A stretch of DNA of 64,000 nucleotides from Senecio squalidus (lineage: Eukaryota > Streptophyta > Magnoliopsida > Asterales > Asteraceae). Shown piece by piece: positions 1-16,214 of this stretch (position 1 is the stretch's first letter; each line of letters begins with the position of its first letter). Location of the stretch: assembly GCA_910822075.1 (NCBI GenBank), contig CAJVGC010000582.1, forward strand, positions 64,468,456 through 64,532,455. The letters are read 5' to 3'. The position numbers and the translations under genes were made by a program. The notes beneath the pieces were generated by a model. The model was not told the origin of the DNA. It searched no databases and saw only the letters and a program-made list of their open reading frames with translations.

Positions 1-482
1 AGATCAACATGTTTCCTCAAGAGAAGTCGTGACGAGGACGTCACGAAATCAAGTCGGGGAGGGTGTTACGAGGCACACATTATGCTCGGAACGATCTCCT
101 CGGTGCGTGGAACATTCTAGAAACTTCCGGTGAACTCTAGGGTAACCCCTAGATTATTCCAGATTTTCCCTAGAAGTTATAGGGTATTCTAGAATTAACC
201 TAGAACAGATCCTAGATTATTCCTAGTCCTTTGTAATATCTAGAATAAATCTAGAACAAATCTAGAAAGGTCCAGATCTAGAACTTTCTCTAGATACCTA
301 TAAATATGTAATCTAGGAATCATTTGTAATCACCATATTTTCCTTGATCTAATAAACATAAAAGCTTCACAATCTTCCTTGCAAGTGTTTTCGTAAGCAT
401 TTCCAAGTCTTTTTAGCTTACTTAGTCGTTTGAAATCATCAACCTAAGTGCTACACGGGCTTAAGAATCCAACCCCGTGACA
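1..482 (+). mobile_element. 3' end of an LTR retrotransposon (polypurine tract plus 3' LTR)
   Basis: A G-rich tract (ggggaggg, ending at about 63) directly precedes a segment that starts TGTTACGAGG (64) and ends CCCCGTGACA (482). This is the TG...CA layout of an LTR of about 419 bp preceded by its polypurine tract. A TATA-like box (ctataaatatg) near 299 fits a U3 promoter. The U3 is unusually rich in repeated CTAGA/TCTAGAA motifs. Bases 1-50 read as a short polyprotein tail. The 5' part of the element is outside the window, so the superfamily is not certain; Ty3/gypsy is my guess. Confidence 0.65.
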
Positions 483-1518
483 TCAAGCCAACTAGTTTAA
501 CATTAATTTCAACAAACATTTTACTAGTTATGAAAAAATAAATATTGATAAATGTCAAAATAAGTAATTACAAACTCAAATCTTCATTTAAGAAAGATAA
601 AATGTAATAGTGTATTACATTTCTAACTCTAGAACATAAGATTCAGAATTACAACATGTATATCCGGTTATTCGATTGGGCCACGATATTTTTATTCCCA
701 ATCCGAATCCAATCCAAAAACCAATAGTTAACTTTGGTTATACCCAATAATCGGAACCAAATCCGAACAAACCAAACCAAATAAATCAAATTTATTCGGA
801 TAAGATAATTTTTTAGGTTAAACCGTTCGTTTATTTAACTAACACCCCTAATTACATTGAGAAAGAGGCGTAAATGTGTAATAAGAACATCATAAGATAA
901 CCATTTTTCAAAGTTTCTTAAATAGTATGACTATGTATGCGTTAGAAAATAAGAATAACATGTGAATTAATGGTACTAAGATTTTATTTTTTCTTTTCTT
1001 CAAATTTAGCTCATATAAGTTGGGCCTTTACCAACAAACCAACAATGATTTGTGGACCAGATTTTTATTTTAAAATATCATTTAAACAACAGGAAATGAA
1101 AGTATGAAACCAGGCTTAATTTTCTTATGACAAGCCCAAACATTTATTACCTAATTAAAAATATTGAATCCTCGAGCATGTCTCGATGTTTTTAAGTTAC
1201 ACTCGAGCTCGAGCACGATAATCCCGCGAGCTCTCATAGTACAGGCTCAAGCTCGGTTTAAGTTGGATTTGATACGGTTCGAGCTCGACTCGCTAAACTC
1301 GAACTTATACATAAGCATTGTGACAAACACGTTTTTGAGGTATCATTTCGGTGTGCCAATTGTCATTTTTATTTTATCGATATTTTGTTTTGACCCTGTT
1401 ATTGTTATTGTTTCGTTTATCACGCGTTATTTATTTGTTTAGTCTGGATTTTATTCTTTGTTTTGTCCTTCGTGACGGAAACGTGTTAGTACCTAAGTTG
1501 CCTACTAGATTTAGTACA
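483..1518. other. AT-rich intergenic DNA, no gene recognised
   Basis: No coding region or RNA gene can be supported. The stretch at about 1165-1310 is dense in GAGCTCGA-type motifs (gagctcgagc, ggttcgagctcgac), a composition common in plant hAT-like nonautonomous elements, but no clean termini were found. Confidence 0.4.
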
Positions 1519-1526
1519 CTCGTAAG

Positions 1527-2224
1527 TAGGGGTGTTATTCGGGTCAACCCGACCCTAATAAGGGTAAATCGGGTCGGGTCGAATCGGGTTTTGGCTATAA
1601 AAAAGTGACCCTAACCCGACCCTAATAAGGTTTCGGGTTTTCGGGTTCGGGTCTCAAAGGGTCGGGTCTAAGTCGGGTTTAATTCGGGTCAAATTTCGGG
1701 TCTAGAAGTATATATAAAAATCTAATGTTGTCTGCATAATAAACACAATGAAAAAATAAAATGTATATATGAATTGGGCCTATCACTTTTAAAGCCCAAA
1801 TTTGTTTTTTCCTTCCATTGAGTAAACGAAAACAGCAAAACTCCTTGAAAGACTTGTCTCTCTCTCTCAAACCTAATTCATTTCTTTTTCCTCTCAAACT
1901 TTTTTTCATTACAGCCGCTCCATCAATCATCCACCATTCCATAAAAATTTTGATTTAGAACATCTTTTCTTCCCTACTTTACTCTCGCAAATTTGTTTAT
2001 ATGTGTATGTAAAATAAAAAAGAGATATTGTTGGTTAATCGGGTTATTCGGGTCTAAACCCGAACCCGAAAAAAAACAAACATTAAACCCGAAATCGACC
2101 CTATTAGACTTCCGGGTCATCTCGGGTCAACCCGATAGACCCGAACTGCATGTAAAACCCGTATAAACCCGACCCTAAATAGGAATTTCGGGTTCGGGTC
2201 GGACGGGTATTTTTACCACCCCTG
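1527..2224. mobile_element. hAT-like nonautonomous element with 8-bp target duplication
   Basis: The element begins TAGGGGTGTTATTCGGG and ends in ACCACCCCTG, giving short inverted termini (AGGGGTG). It is flanked on both sides by the same octamer CTCGTAAG (1519-1526 and 2225-2232), the size made by hAT transposases. Both subterminal regions are packed with gggtc/ggttcggg motifs, in opposite orientation at the two ends. No transposase frame was seen. A related element lies at 39089-39952. Confidence 0.75.
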
Positions 2225-2232
2225 CTCGTAAG

Positions 2233-4630
2233 ATAAGTTAGGGTGCTTATGTCTTCGATTATTCGAAAAAGATTAACGTTATTAGTATTACAAAATAATC
2301 AAGAAACGAAAAAAAAATAAAAAACAAATAAAATAAAATAAAAAAATAATAAAACAAATTGGTTGTTTGGCTTGGTCAGCCGCATGCTGATTGGGTCTGG
2401 GCAGATTTTGGGCTTTTGTACTTTTGACACAACCACGTGAACTGGACCACTTTTCCGCATTTTTAAAACATAAGCATGTGATTTAAAGTTCCTTTATTGT
2501 CTAATGAAACAACTTTTAGATCTAAACTAGTTTTCTCATCTCTCTCATTCCTTTTTCCAACTTTACATTCTATTATTTCATTTCTCATTTCATTTCACCA
2601 TCTTTTTCTCTCATTTCTCTCTTAATTTCAAGAAACTTATGAGTTAAATAAACCCACATAAAAAGTGAATTCATATTAGAAGAAAGTTCTCCATCTTATT
2701 CATCATCATCTCCTTGATTTTTCATCATCTCCTTGATTTTTCTTCATTTGGGTAAGTGTTCTAGCTTGAAATTCTTCATACTCTAATTCCTTTTTCTCCT
2801 ATGTTTATGGTAAAGATTCTAACAAAAATCTTTGTGTGTTACAAGGTTCATTTTTCACCTTCATTCTTCATATTCGGATTTTAGCTTACCGCATGAAGAT
2901 TTCTTCATAATAAGCTTAGTAAGTAAAATCCCCCTCTAATCTTACTCTGTTTTCTTATTCTAAGCTCTTATATTAATAAGTGTGTATTTTTGTGTGTTTG
3001 GAGTTGGATCCTCACCACCACCACTTTTGGAGCTCATTTTTCGGGAGATTTCGAGACCTTTTCCGGCAATTTGAAGATATTTACGGAGGTCTTCGGTACT
3101 TTCTAAAGTCTCCCCCAATTTCTTTTCGTTTTCCTTATCTTAATTTTCGTCTAAGTAACTTATATAAAATAGATGAATATGAAAGAAAATGTAATTTAGT
3201 AACATATTATACATAATACCTTCATATTATAAGTTATTAATAAATAATAATATAAATTGGTGTAAATATAAGAATAAATTTTATAAAACGTTGAACTTGG
3301 TGAACTTTGACTAAAGTTTGTTTGTCCATATTCAACCTTCAATCGATATCTCCTATTCGTCATTATTGACTCGAATTATCGATATCTTCTACTAGTGATT
3401 ATTGACTCGAAATATCGTTATCTTCTACTCGTCACTTTTGACTCAAAATATTATTCGTTGGAACACTTTTGAATACACTATGTAATATAACGTTAATTAT
3501 TAAGGCTAAACCTTACTAGACTTATATAGGTACTTAGAATGATTCGATGTCTCTATTCTAAGGCACTAAAGCGGTGGATGATTTATATTGATTTGTCGTC
3601 CCGACGTATTTGCTGATTTATCGTAAGTTATTCGTTGTTCTTTTTACCGTTTTATATCTTGGGCATGAAAAGCGTGATTAAACTTTATATCTTGTGTTTA
3701 TGCATTGTGGAATGTGAATGCCTTTAGATTAACGTTACCTTACTTATATGGTCTTAGTGGTAGTATAAGGCCCTCGTATACACGCATGTTAACTCTTTTT
3801 GAGCCACCGGTACATATATATAGATCTCTATGGGTTTGACCAACCCTCATCGCTTGTATGGGATGACGAGGGTACTCTGTCCCTATGAGTCGATGTTATG
3901 ACCGCTTATTATTATTCGATGACTAAACCTTAGTTTGACGCACTAAGGTGGGGTAAATGTTGCTATTAAACGTTAGGCTTAGATGTATTTATCTATCTAA
4001 GGCTATGCATGTATCTCACTTTGTTATTAAATCAAGATATCTTTATTATTGACTTATTTCAAACGGGTCAAAACCTTTCGAACTTAATGTTTTTATAAAA
4101 TAGCGAATAAGTCACCAACTTTATGTTGACGTCGTCTATTTGAACGCTTTAAGTGCGTTCGACTTGAAGGTATATGAAATTTAGCAACATATGTCATTTT
4201 ATCTTATATTATTACATTGTTAATGACTTTATATTTACGTTATTAGCTTTTTGTGTATTAACATTATATTAGTTTTGATATTGTTGGCCGTGTTATCATG
4301 GTTCTATATATTTTTTATATTTTATTTAACAATTATTTGTTTTTTAACATATCTTTTATTTATATGTAACTTCATAAAGTATAATATTTCAACATTTTAT
4401 TGTTTCATATTATTAACTTTCATATATTTCTACACGTTGTCGTTTTCGTGAGGTAGAATGCGGATTTTGGAACTTATCTTCATAGTGTGTTAAGAGATGT
4501 TTCACTATGCTTTTCTGATTGAGTTAGCATCAATTTATTTTACCGGACTCCCTCAAAGATACATTCAAACTCTTTAAATTTATTTATACATTAGGTAATG
4601 TTTGTAAATAATAGTATGATATGTTTTTTT
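2233..4630. other. Intergenic, probably retrotransposon-derived
   Basis: No gene recognised. A 20-bp direct repeat (tcatcatctccttgattttt) sits at about 2703-2745, and a three-copy imperfect repeat of the form 'tcgatatcttctactcgtcattattgac' at about 3340-3440. The layout resembles an LTR or the untranslated leader of a retroelement, but no boundaries or protein motifs could be placed. Confidence 0.35.
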
Positions 4631-4633
4631 TCT

Positions 4634-4958
4634 AGAGAAAATCACCAATTTAATCATCCCATACACTAAAATTTCGAAAATAATCACCAAATTCGGGACA
4701 ATTTTGTCTTTTATCTTTAGCGCGAGAACGAGATTTTTTAAAATGGGTGATGTATATTAAGCCACGTTATTGCGCGAGAACCGGATTTCCATGTCGCGAG
4801 AACGGGTATTAATAGGCGCAAAGACGTGGTTTAATATACACCACTTATTTCAAAATATCCCGTTCTCACGCTAAAGATTAAAGACAAAATTGTCGCCAAT
4901 TTGGTGATTATTTTCGAAATTTTAATGTACCAGATGATTAATTTCGTGATTTTTCTCT
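4634..4958. mobile_element. Foldback MITE
   Basis: The left arm (agagaaaatcaccaattta...) reappears inverted at the right end (...gatttttctct), and the match runs roughly 150 bp inward on each side, including the motif tttagcgcgagaacg against cgttctcacgctaaa. The element therefore folds into a nearly full-length hairpin and has no coding capacity. A shorter sequence of similar style is at about 36320-36535. Confidence 0.65.
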
Positions 4959-4969
4959 TTTTTTTAATA

Positions 4970-5437
4970 CTAGATTACTGTCCCGCGATAGCGCGGATAA
5001 AGATAAAAATTGAATCGTAAACTTTATGTTTATGTAGATTTTAAGTTATTATGATAAGACAATGTTAGACGTATAATAACATATATATCTTTACTTTTAT
5101 ATACATGATGTTAATAGTTACTATAACATATACACATTTACGTTTATACACATGTATTTATATTTTATATTAAAAAGATATTAGAATAACAATATGGTAA
5201 TTATAGTACAACTTGAGAGATTTTATAAGTAAATAAGAATTATGAATTTTTATTTTTGTGAAGATGGAATAAAATAGAGAAATGTAATTATATATTGTAA
5301 TAGGGTGTGAAATGAAAGTAGTATTTGATGACATCATCAATCTGATCTAACGGATGAAATTAAAGAAATTAACCCATCCGAGGGACATTACTTCGTCATG
5401 TGGCATTCAAGGCCTCTCTTTTATTATATATTAAAGA
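4970..5437 (-). mobile_element. Nonautonomous Helitron
   Basis: Read on the minus strand it begins TCTTTAATATATAATAAAAG, ends with the hairpin CCGCGCTATCGCGG a few bases before CTAG, and lies between A and T. These are Helitron hallmarks (5' TC, 3' hairpin plus CTRR, A/T insertion, no target duplication). It is closely similar to the elements at 5847-6364 and 45820-46260. It has no Rep/helicase coding. Confidence 0.75.
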
Positions 5438-5846
5438 TAAAAAGGCTAAAAATATTGGGAAAATAGGAAGAAAAAAAAAAAAACACAAGATTTTTTTATA
5501 TGATATATTTTCCGTGTATATGCAAAACACATGTAAAACAATAAAATAATTTTAGTTTTCTCTTTATACTAAAAATGTGTATGTGTTTGAAGAAAAATAT
5601 GTTTTGTATTTTTTTAGAATTAATTTAAAATACAAGTGTTAGATTATGTAAAGTAGAAATATTAATTAGTTTTATTTAATTATTACTATTTAAAATAAGG
5701 GTTAAATTGTTTAAAGTAAAGGGTTAAAATAAAATTATTAATGATGACATCATCAAAATAATCTAATGATTCAAATTAAAGTTTGATTTTCATCTAATGG
5801 TTACTACTTTGCCAAGTGGCATTTTAGGCCTCTCTTTTATTATATA
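5438..5846 (-). repeat. Fragment of a related Helitron, interrupted at its 5' end
   Basis: The stretch 5740-5846 repeats the 5' subterminal sequence of the neighbouring Helitrons (gatgacatcatc ... ggcctctcttttattatat). Its 5' terminus is split by the element at 5847-6364 and resumes at 6365 (taagata). No 3' hairpin was found for it. The left part (5438-5740) is AT-rich with nothing recognised. Confidence 0.5.
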
Positions 5847-6364
5847 CTAGATTATTGTCCCGCGATAGCGCGAAAAAAAATAAAAAATTGAATCGTAAAT
5901 TTTATTTTTATGTAGATTTTAATTTATTATAAGATTATAATATTATACGTATAATACATATATATACTTTTACGTTTATACAAATGTTGTTTGTAATTAT
6001 AATAACATATAACACATTTACTTTTATACACATGTTATGATATTTTGTATTAAAAGATTTTAAAATAATAATAAAGTAAATCACAGTCCAAATTGAACGA
6101 TTCTATAAATAAATTATAATTATGTTTTTTATTTTAGTAGAGATGGAATAAAAGAGAGGATAATCTTTGATGAAAATAGAGAAGAACGTAAGAGATGGAA
6201 TGAAAGAGAATGTAATTATGTATTGTAAAATGGTGTAAAATAAAAATAATATTTGATGACGTCATCAATCTGATCTAACGACTGACATCAACGAAGTTAA
6301 CCCATCCAAGGGACCTTACGTTGACATGTGACATTTAAGGCCCCTATTTTATTATATATTAAGA
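5847..6364 (-). mobile_element. Nonautonomous Helitron nested in another Helitron
   Basis: On the minus strand it starts TCTTAATATATAATAAAATA and ends with a CGCGCTATCGCGGG stem followed by acaataatCTAG. The flanks are A and T. It carries a perfect TGACGTCA palindrome near its 5' side (about 6257). It is inserted in the 5' terminus of a relative, whose two halves are at 5740-5846 and 6365 onward. Confidence 0.75.
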
Positions 6365-6371
6365 TAAGATA

Positions 6372-7455
6372 TCTATATTCTATAATGTTGGTTATAAATG
6401 TTATATTGATCGACGTGATTTGTGTTTATTATTTAAAGTGGTTTGAAGTTTTGAATAAAGGTTTTTTATTTTCGAAATCCGTGTTATTGTGGGTATTAAA
6501 CTAGTTGGTGTAAATATCACAGGTGATTTTATTGTTATAATTTCAATATTTATAAAAGAAAAAATAATAAAACAAAAGGGTGGTCAAAAATATATAATAA
6601 CACTGTTCAAATTAAAGATAAAAACAAGTAACAGTTTGTGAATTTTAAAGAGAAAATAAATTTAAGTTTTGGTTTTAATCTTAGCGAGCTAAGATATTGT
6701 TTGTCCTTAGAAAATTATATTATCTTTTATTTCCTTAAACTACGATTTGGAGATAAATTTTTCACTAGTTTACTTCTTTGGTTAAATTAATTTGGTATTG
6801 ATCGATATTGTTTCTATATAAAAGTAATTGTTATTTTTGAATTTGAAAATAAAAGCAATTTTTATCTTAAATATGATCTAAATTAATTAAATTAACTTTT
6901 TATAACTACTATCCGAGTTTATAAAACAAAGTAATAGTTATAGCGTGTATTTCATTTACATTTATTTCTTTGTAAAGATTATATTTCATTTATGCAATTA
7001 ATATATAAAGGGTATCATCCTAGTTATTACACTCTACGAGTTGAGTCAGAAAACTCTAGAAAAAAAAATTGCTCGGTCTTTTACTTGAAATTAAAGATGA
7101 CTCGTATCATAACTCATAATTATTTTATTTATTATTATTCATAATCAATCAACTATCCTAAATAAACCTTGAACACGGAACAAAAGGTATCAAGAGTAAA
7201 CGTCGCATTCGTACATCGAAAACCAAAAATCAACAATAGCATTAAGAACTCGAGGAATAAGAATGCTTAGTTCTTGTTGATGTTTGAACTATAGGACCAA
7301 ACAAAAAATATAAGGATATAAAGCTCAAGCTATCGTAAACCATAATAAACACAACACACTATTATAGAAAACAGTCTTTGGGGATGACTTTTTATCGACG
7401 AGTATTATTTATTACTAATAACTTAATTTAGAAATAATTAAAAAACAATGATCAC
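6372..7455. other. AT-rich intergenic DNA, nothing recognised
   Basis: No open frame with recognisable protein similarity, no RNA gene and no clear terminal repeats were found. Confidence 0.4.
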
Positions 7456-7458
7456 TAA

Positions 7459-7687
7459 GAAGGTGTTTGTTTTTGCTTATGTAACTGACTTATGATTTGA
7501 TGTAACTTTTGAAAAGCCCATAAGCCTATGTTTTTCGGCTTATGAGTTTATCAAGTTAAGCTTATAACTTTAAATAAGTCATAAACTCTCCTTAATAAAC
7601 TCATAAGCCAAAAAAATTGAGATTATAAACTTATCAAAATTTAGATAAATTCATAAACCCGTTACATAAGCTGAAACAAACACCCTA
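7459..7687. mobile_element. Short MITE with GGTGTTTGTTT termini
   Basis: The left end AAGGTGTTTGTTTTTGCTTA matches the inverted right end (taagctgaaacaaacaccct). The interior is made of cttat/aagtcata motifs in both orientations. The size, about 230 bp, and the termini are typical of common plant MITEs. The target duplication is not clear. A related end lies in the first SPX intron, near 23165-23305. Confidence 0.55.
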
Positions 7688-8169
<482 letters not shown>

Positions 8170-10883
8170 GATTGAGGTTCAATAGGGATCTCTTTTTTGC
8201 TAGAGATCCAGGGATCACCTTCTCAGCCACAAGATCATCTAAAATTTGTGGCTGAGATTAAAAGTTGGGTTTAAATGATTTGTAGGGAAAAAACACGGAG
8301 GGGCAAAAAAGTCTTTTTACCTTTTTCTTTTTTTTTTTACTCACACAGTCACACGCGCTTTTGTGGAAGGTGCTTTTGTCTTTTTGTCTTTTTGTCTTTC
8401 TGCTTTTGTGTCCCATTTACCAAAACAATAATATATTCTTTTCACATAAATGTATTAAACAAATATTGAGCACATTTACCAAGTAAATATTCTTTCACAT
8501 AAATGCATTAAACAATAATTTATTCTTTCACATACATAATGCATTAAACAAAATTATATTTAAAAACTATAGAATCATAGGTGATTACTAAACATTTGGT
8601 GACATTTTACATCAACATACTAAGACACATTATTAATAAAATCACAAGTGATTACTAAACGTTTTGTGACATTTTACATCAAAGAACTAAGACATTAAAT
8701 AATAAACAGTTTCTTAATGTAAAAACTACATAATCACAGGTGATTAAATAAGCATTTGGTGACATTTTACATCAACATACTAAAGAAAATTATTAATAAA
8801 ATCACAGGTGATTACTAAACATTTTGATGACATTTTACATCAACATATAAAGCACTAAATAAATACAATCACAGGTGATTACTAGACATTTGATGAAATT
8901 CTACATCAAGGTATTAAGGCACTAAATTAAGAACCTTAAATGTATTAAGGTATTAAGGCACTAAATCACATGTGATTTTCCTTTACAATTTGTTGACTAC
9001 AATATTACATTTAAGATATTTAGTGACTTAATTTAATAAAATCACATGTGACATAGTTATTGTTCAAAGAAAATACACCAAACCGAAAGTATTCTCAAAC
9101 AAAATATTTGTCTACTCATTTCAAATAAAATTCAACTAGTAAAGTAACATATTAAATTCAAAATATTTGTGTCAAACCTTCAATTGATTGTTAATATTAC
9201 AATCTAAGACACATTATTAATAAAATCACAGGTGATTACTAAACATTTTTGTGACATTTTACATCAACATACTAAGGCACATTATTAATAAAATCACAGG
9301 TGATTACTAAACATTTTTGTGACATTTTACATCAACATACTAAGACACATTATTAATAAAATCACAGGTGATTACTAAACATTTTTGTGACATTTTACAT
9401 CAACATACTAAGGCACATTATTAATAAAATCACAGGTGATTACTAAACATTTTTGTGACATTTTACATCATGATACTAAGGCACATTATTAATAAAATCA
9501 CAGGTGATTACTAAACATTTTTGTGACATTTTACATCAACATACTAAGGCACATTATTAATAAAATCACAGGTGATTACTAAACATTTTTGTGACATTTT
9601 ACATCAACATACTAAGGCACATTATTAATAAAATCACAGGTGATTACTAAACATTTTGGTGACATTTTACATTAAGGTACTAAGCCACTAAATTATAAAC
9701 AGTTCTTAATGTAAAAACTTTAGAATCACAAGTGATTACTAAACATTTTTTATGACATTTAAGCCACTAAATTAATACAATCACAGGTGATTACTATAGA
9801 TTTTTGTTAAGAAATATGGTCTTATAGGATTGGGCCTATATGTTTTGACAATGATGTTTATGGAATTGGAACATGACAGAAAATATTGGTGGCATCTGAC
9901 TAATAAGATTAGGCCTTTAAATTTTAAAATTAACAAAAAGTTGACCAAGTGTTACAAATGGAAGACAATCCAGCGACTTCATATGCTTTTACTTGCTCAC
10001 GAAAATCACAACATTTGATTTTATAACATATTTCATATAAAGTGTTTTCGACCATATTTCTTAACAATCATTGTTTTACATATTGTCCCAAGGGGGGAGA
10101 GTGGGAGCCGGTTAGCATTGCTGGTTAATTATTGTGAAATTATTCGATTATTTCACCTATTTCCGCAGGTCAAATTTATTTCGTCGTGTTATTCGATTAT
10201 TCAGTCAGACTAGCTCCATGACAAATTCATTATCACAACTTTACAAATATACAAAGTACAGAAAATACACACATAATATTTTATTTATACCACTTTTACA
10301 AACCACATATTTTTTCAGTCACACATTACACATGTTTAATTACAAAATCCCAAGTTTAACCACAATAGTTTGAGAACTACATTATGTTCGAGCAAACAGA
10401 CTTTAGGAATACCTTTTTGCTTTGAAGCTCATCAATAGGTGCATCGGAGGTTGTCCTCGAGCTTGAAACTTTTTCCGACGGCGGTGGTGGTGGTGGTGAC
10501 GGTGGTGGTGGTGGTGGGAGGACGGTGGTGGAACTGTATCGGAATATCCGTTTGATCGGAAACCCACGGTTTTCTAACCAGATCTCAAAGTTTTTGAAAT
10601 ACTAAATTAGTTAGTTCAAAGATCGATGCTTTATTACCTTTGAGTGATTGAGTGATTGAGAAATTGAGAAAGAAGATTAGTGTGTGTTTATGTGTGTGTG
10701 TGTGTCTGTGAGTGTTTTGGATGGATTGGATGGATGGGTAGATTTTTAGGGGCGCGTGACCTTTTTAAATATTTTTTCAATATGACTAAAATACCCCTCC
10801 GTGGATTTGATCTATTAATGAAATTGTGTGGCTCTAAAGGTGATCCCTGGATCTCTAGAAAAAAAGAGATCCCTATTGAACCT

Positions 10884-10888
<5 letters not shown>
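8170..10888. mobile_element. TIR element A (about 2.7 kb) flanked by (TA)n
   Basis: The two ends are inverted copies over roughly 50 bp: left aGGTTCAATAGGGATCTC... and right ...gagatccctattgaacct, both continuing through tagagatccagggatcacct. A 12-bp stem (tctcagccacaa / ttgtggctgaga) lies just inside the left end at about 8221-8257. The interior holds a 68-bp tandem repeat (9214-9660), an internal inverted pair gttaagaaatatggtc (about 9806 and 10050), and a GGT-rich stretch at about 10480-10530 that on the minus strand reads as a proline-rich coding-like segment. No transposase is visible. Both ends abut (TA)n. Confidence 0.7.
9214..9660. repeat. 68-bp tandem repeat, about seven copies
   Basis: The unit runs from attattaataaaatcacag through ...catactaaggcac. 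Copies start near 9214, 9282, 9350, 9418, 9486, 9554 and 9622 and are nearly identical. More diverged copies extend over 8575-8960 and 9660-9800. Each unit carries the small inverted motif TCACAGGTGA. Confidence 0.85.

Positions 10889-10922
<34 letters not shown>
10889..10922. repeat. (TA)n microsatellite 2
   Basis: A pure TA tract between the right end of element A and the left end of element B. Confidence 0.9.

Positions 10923-13563
<2,641 letters not shown>

Positions 13564-13650
<87 letters not shown>
13564..13650. repeat. (TA)n microsatellite 4
   Basis: A pure TA tract between elements C and D. Confidence 0.95.
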
Positions 13651-14445
<795 letters not shown>

Positions 14446-14461
14446 CTCTCTCTCTCTCTCT

Positions 14462-15373
14462 AAAGCTTTGTATCCTCTTTTTTAATGGATATGGATGACG
14501 AAAATATAAATGGATATGGATATGAATCGGTTTGTTTCCCCTTTAAAAATTGGCATCTTTCATCAAAATTGCAATACCCTCGCTAATAATTTCGACACAC
14601 TTGCGGTAGACGAAGAATCCTTTTTGATGATTCATGACGAGTTCTTCCAAGTCTTGATTTTTCAAGTCCTCAAAGTCTCATCTTGTTTTTGATGTCCAAT
14701 CATTCCCCATGGTCGGGCCCAAGGTCGTATACTATGAGGGGACCATACAAGGCCCAAAATATGTACGGACCCATTTTTTTTTGATACATATGTGTAATGC
14801 TATAAGAAGTGTCGCGGTTTACGTAACAACCGAAATATATCGGTGTAATGTTATAAGAAAAAATACTTTGAAAATGTTATTTTGTATTGTATCATTTTAG
14901 TAACAAACATTGTTGTACAAGTTTGTTTCTTTGTGTATGGGTCGGATTGGGCCGGTTTTCAACATAAATCCGAACCCAAACCGAATTTTTGGTTCTTGAA
15001 AGAAAGAACTTGTTCGGTACTGTTTTTATACGGGTTCGGGTTTTTTTTAAGTTTTTCGGGTTTTTGGCCACCAAAAATATATAAATCAAGTTTGTATGTT
15101 ATAATTTTAACCCGATAATATTACAAGAAGATATCTAACAATAACTGGAAATTGAGTCATCTTTTCAATAATATAAACATGAAATATCCATAACTTTGCT
15201 ATTATATTATAACAGAAAATTCCAAAATATCCATAACTTAGCTATATGCAAAACCTCATATATTATTTTTTAAGCAAAAATAGTAAAACAAAAAAGAATG
15301 AACCGTTTTTGTAAGATAATAATAACTCCACTGTATAAAAAAAAAATTATTCATTTTCTTAGATAATAATTAC
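14462..15373. other. Intergenic, nothing coding recognised
   Basis: Repeated atggatatgga motifs occur at about 14484-14525. A ggttcgggtttt/aaaccgaat motif area at about 14940-15060 looks like part of an hAT-type nonautonomous element. No gene is supported. Confidence 0.35.
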
Positions 15374-15376
15374 TAA

Positions 15377-16210
15377 GGCTATGCGGAGTGGTGAGTGGTG
15401 AGTGATGATGATGTGGAGTGATAGAGGTGATTTGTAGGAAAGAGAGTGTGATTTGTAGGAAAGAGAGTGTGATTTTAGGAAAGAGTGTGTGATGATGTGG
15501 AGTGATAGAAAATGGGTGGAGTGGTGAGTGATGATGTGGAGTGATAGAGATTATTTTGTAATCATTACTTTTTATTATTTTTTTTATATAAATGAAATTT
15601 AAAAAGTTGTATTTTTATTAAAAATAAAAAAAAATACTACAATTTATTTAAAAAAAAAACATACTACAATTTATTAAAAAAAAAAACATACTACAATAAA
15701 AAAAAAATACTACATATCCGAAAAATATTTTTAAAAAACGATACACAGTAATTACCTTTCCAAGACTTGGAATAGCAAAATTCAGGTTAATGTACAAGTC
15801 ATAATGGAGTATGTACTTCCATTTACGTATTATTTTTGTAGATTTAAGTAGTATTTTATCTTGAAATAAGATTTACACTTTACATTTAAAGTTTTAAACT
15901 TAAACCTATCTATCCCCACTCCCTCACACAATCACTTCATCTTCTCCAAGCTTCTTCTTCTTTCTACAAAAATGGCTGCTGCTTTTGTTCTTCTATTGCT
16001 CCTTTTCTCCATGGTTTCTCACTCAAGTAAGCATTTTTTTTTCTTCTTATTTCCAACTTCAAAAAAAAAAAAAAAAAAACAAACCACGCCCGTGATACAG
16101 AACACGCTCCGGCCCATAACGCCCCTCCCGGAGCGGTGACGGGCGTTATAGAGGCGTTATAGGCGCTGACGGGGCCTATAACGCCCCTTTTTTTTCCACT
16201 CCGTGTAGTC
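15377..16210. mobile_element. PIF/Harbinger-like element enclosing an orphan exon
   Basis: The left end GGCTATGCGGAGTGG and the inverse of the right end GACTACACGGAGTGG agree at 11 of 15 positions, and both flanks are TAA (15374-15376 and 16211-16213), the 3-bp duplication typical of PIF/Harbinger. The left subterminal part is built of gtgatgatgtggagtgatag repeats; the right part is a GC-rich cluster of ggcgttatag motifs. A leader plus signal-peptide exon lies inside. It could instead be two independent MITEs bordering a gene remnant. Confidence 0.45.
15972..16025 (+). pseudogene. Orphan first exon encoding a signal peptide
   Basis: A pyrimidine-rich leader (15900-15970, cactccctcacacaatcac...) precedes ATG, followed by MAAAFVLLLLLFSMVSHSS and a canonical donor gtaagc. 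This is a classic secretory signal peptide exon. Short first exons of this kind are common in plant secreted hydrolases such as GH17 glucanases and in other cell-wall proteins, but no matching second exon was found downstream on the plus strand. It is therefore a captured or severed first exon; the parent gene cannot be named. Confidence 0.45.
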
Positions 16211-16214
16211 TAAC

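Noticed and set aside
9214..9660. Regular direct repeats resembling a CRISPR array
   Set aside because: The whole 68-bp unit is repeated with no variable spacers, there are no cas genes, and this is plant nuclear DNA. It is a minisatellite.
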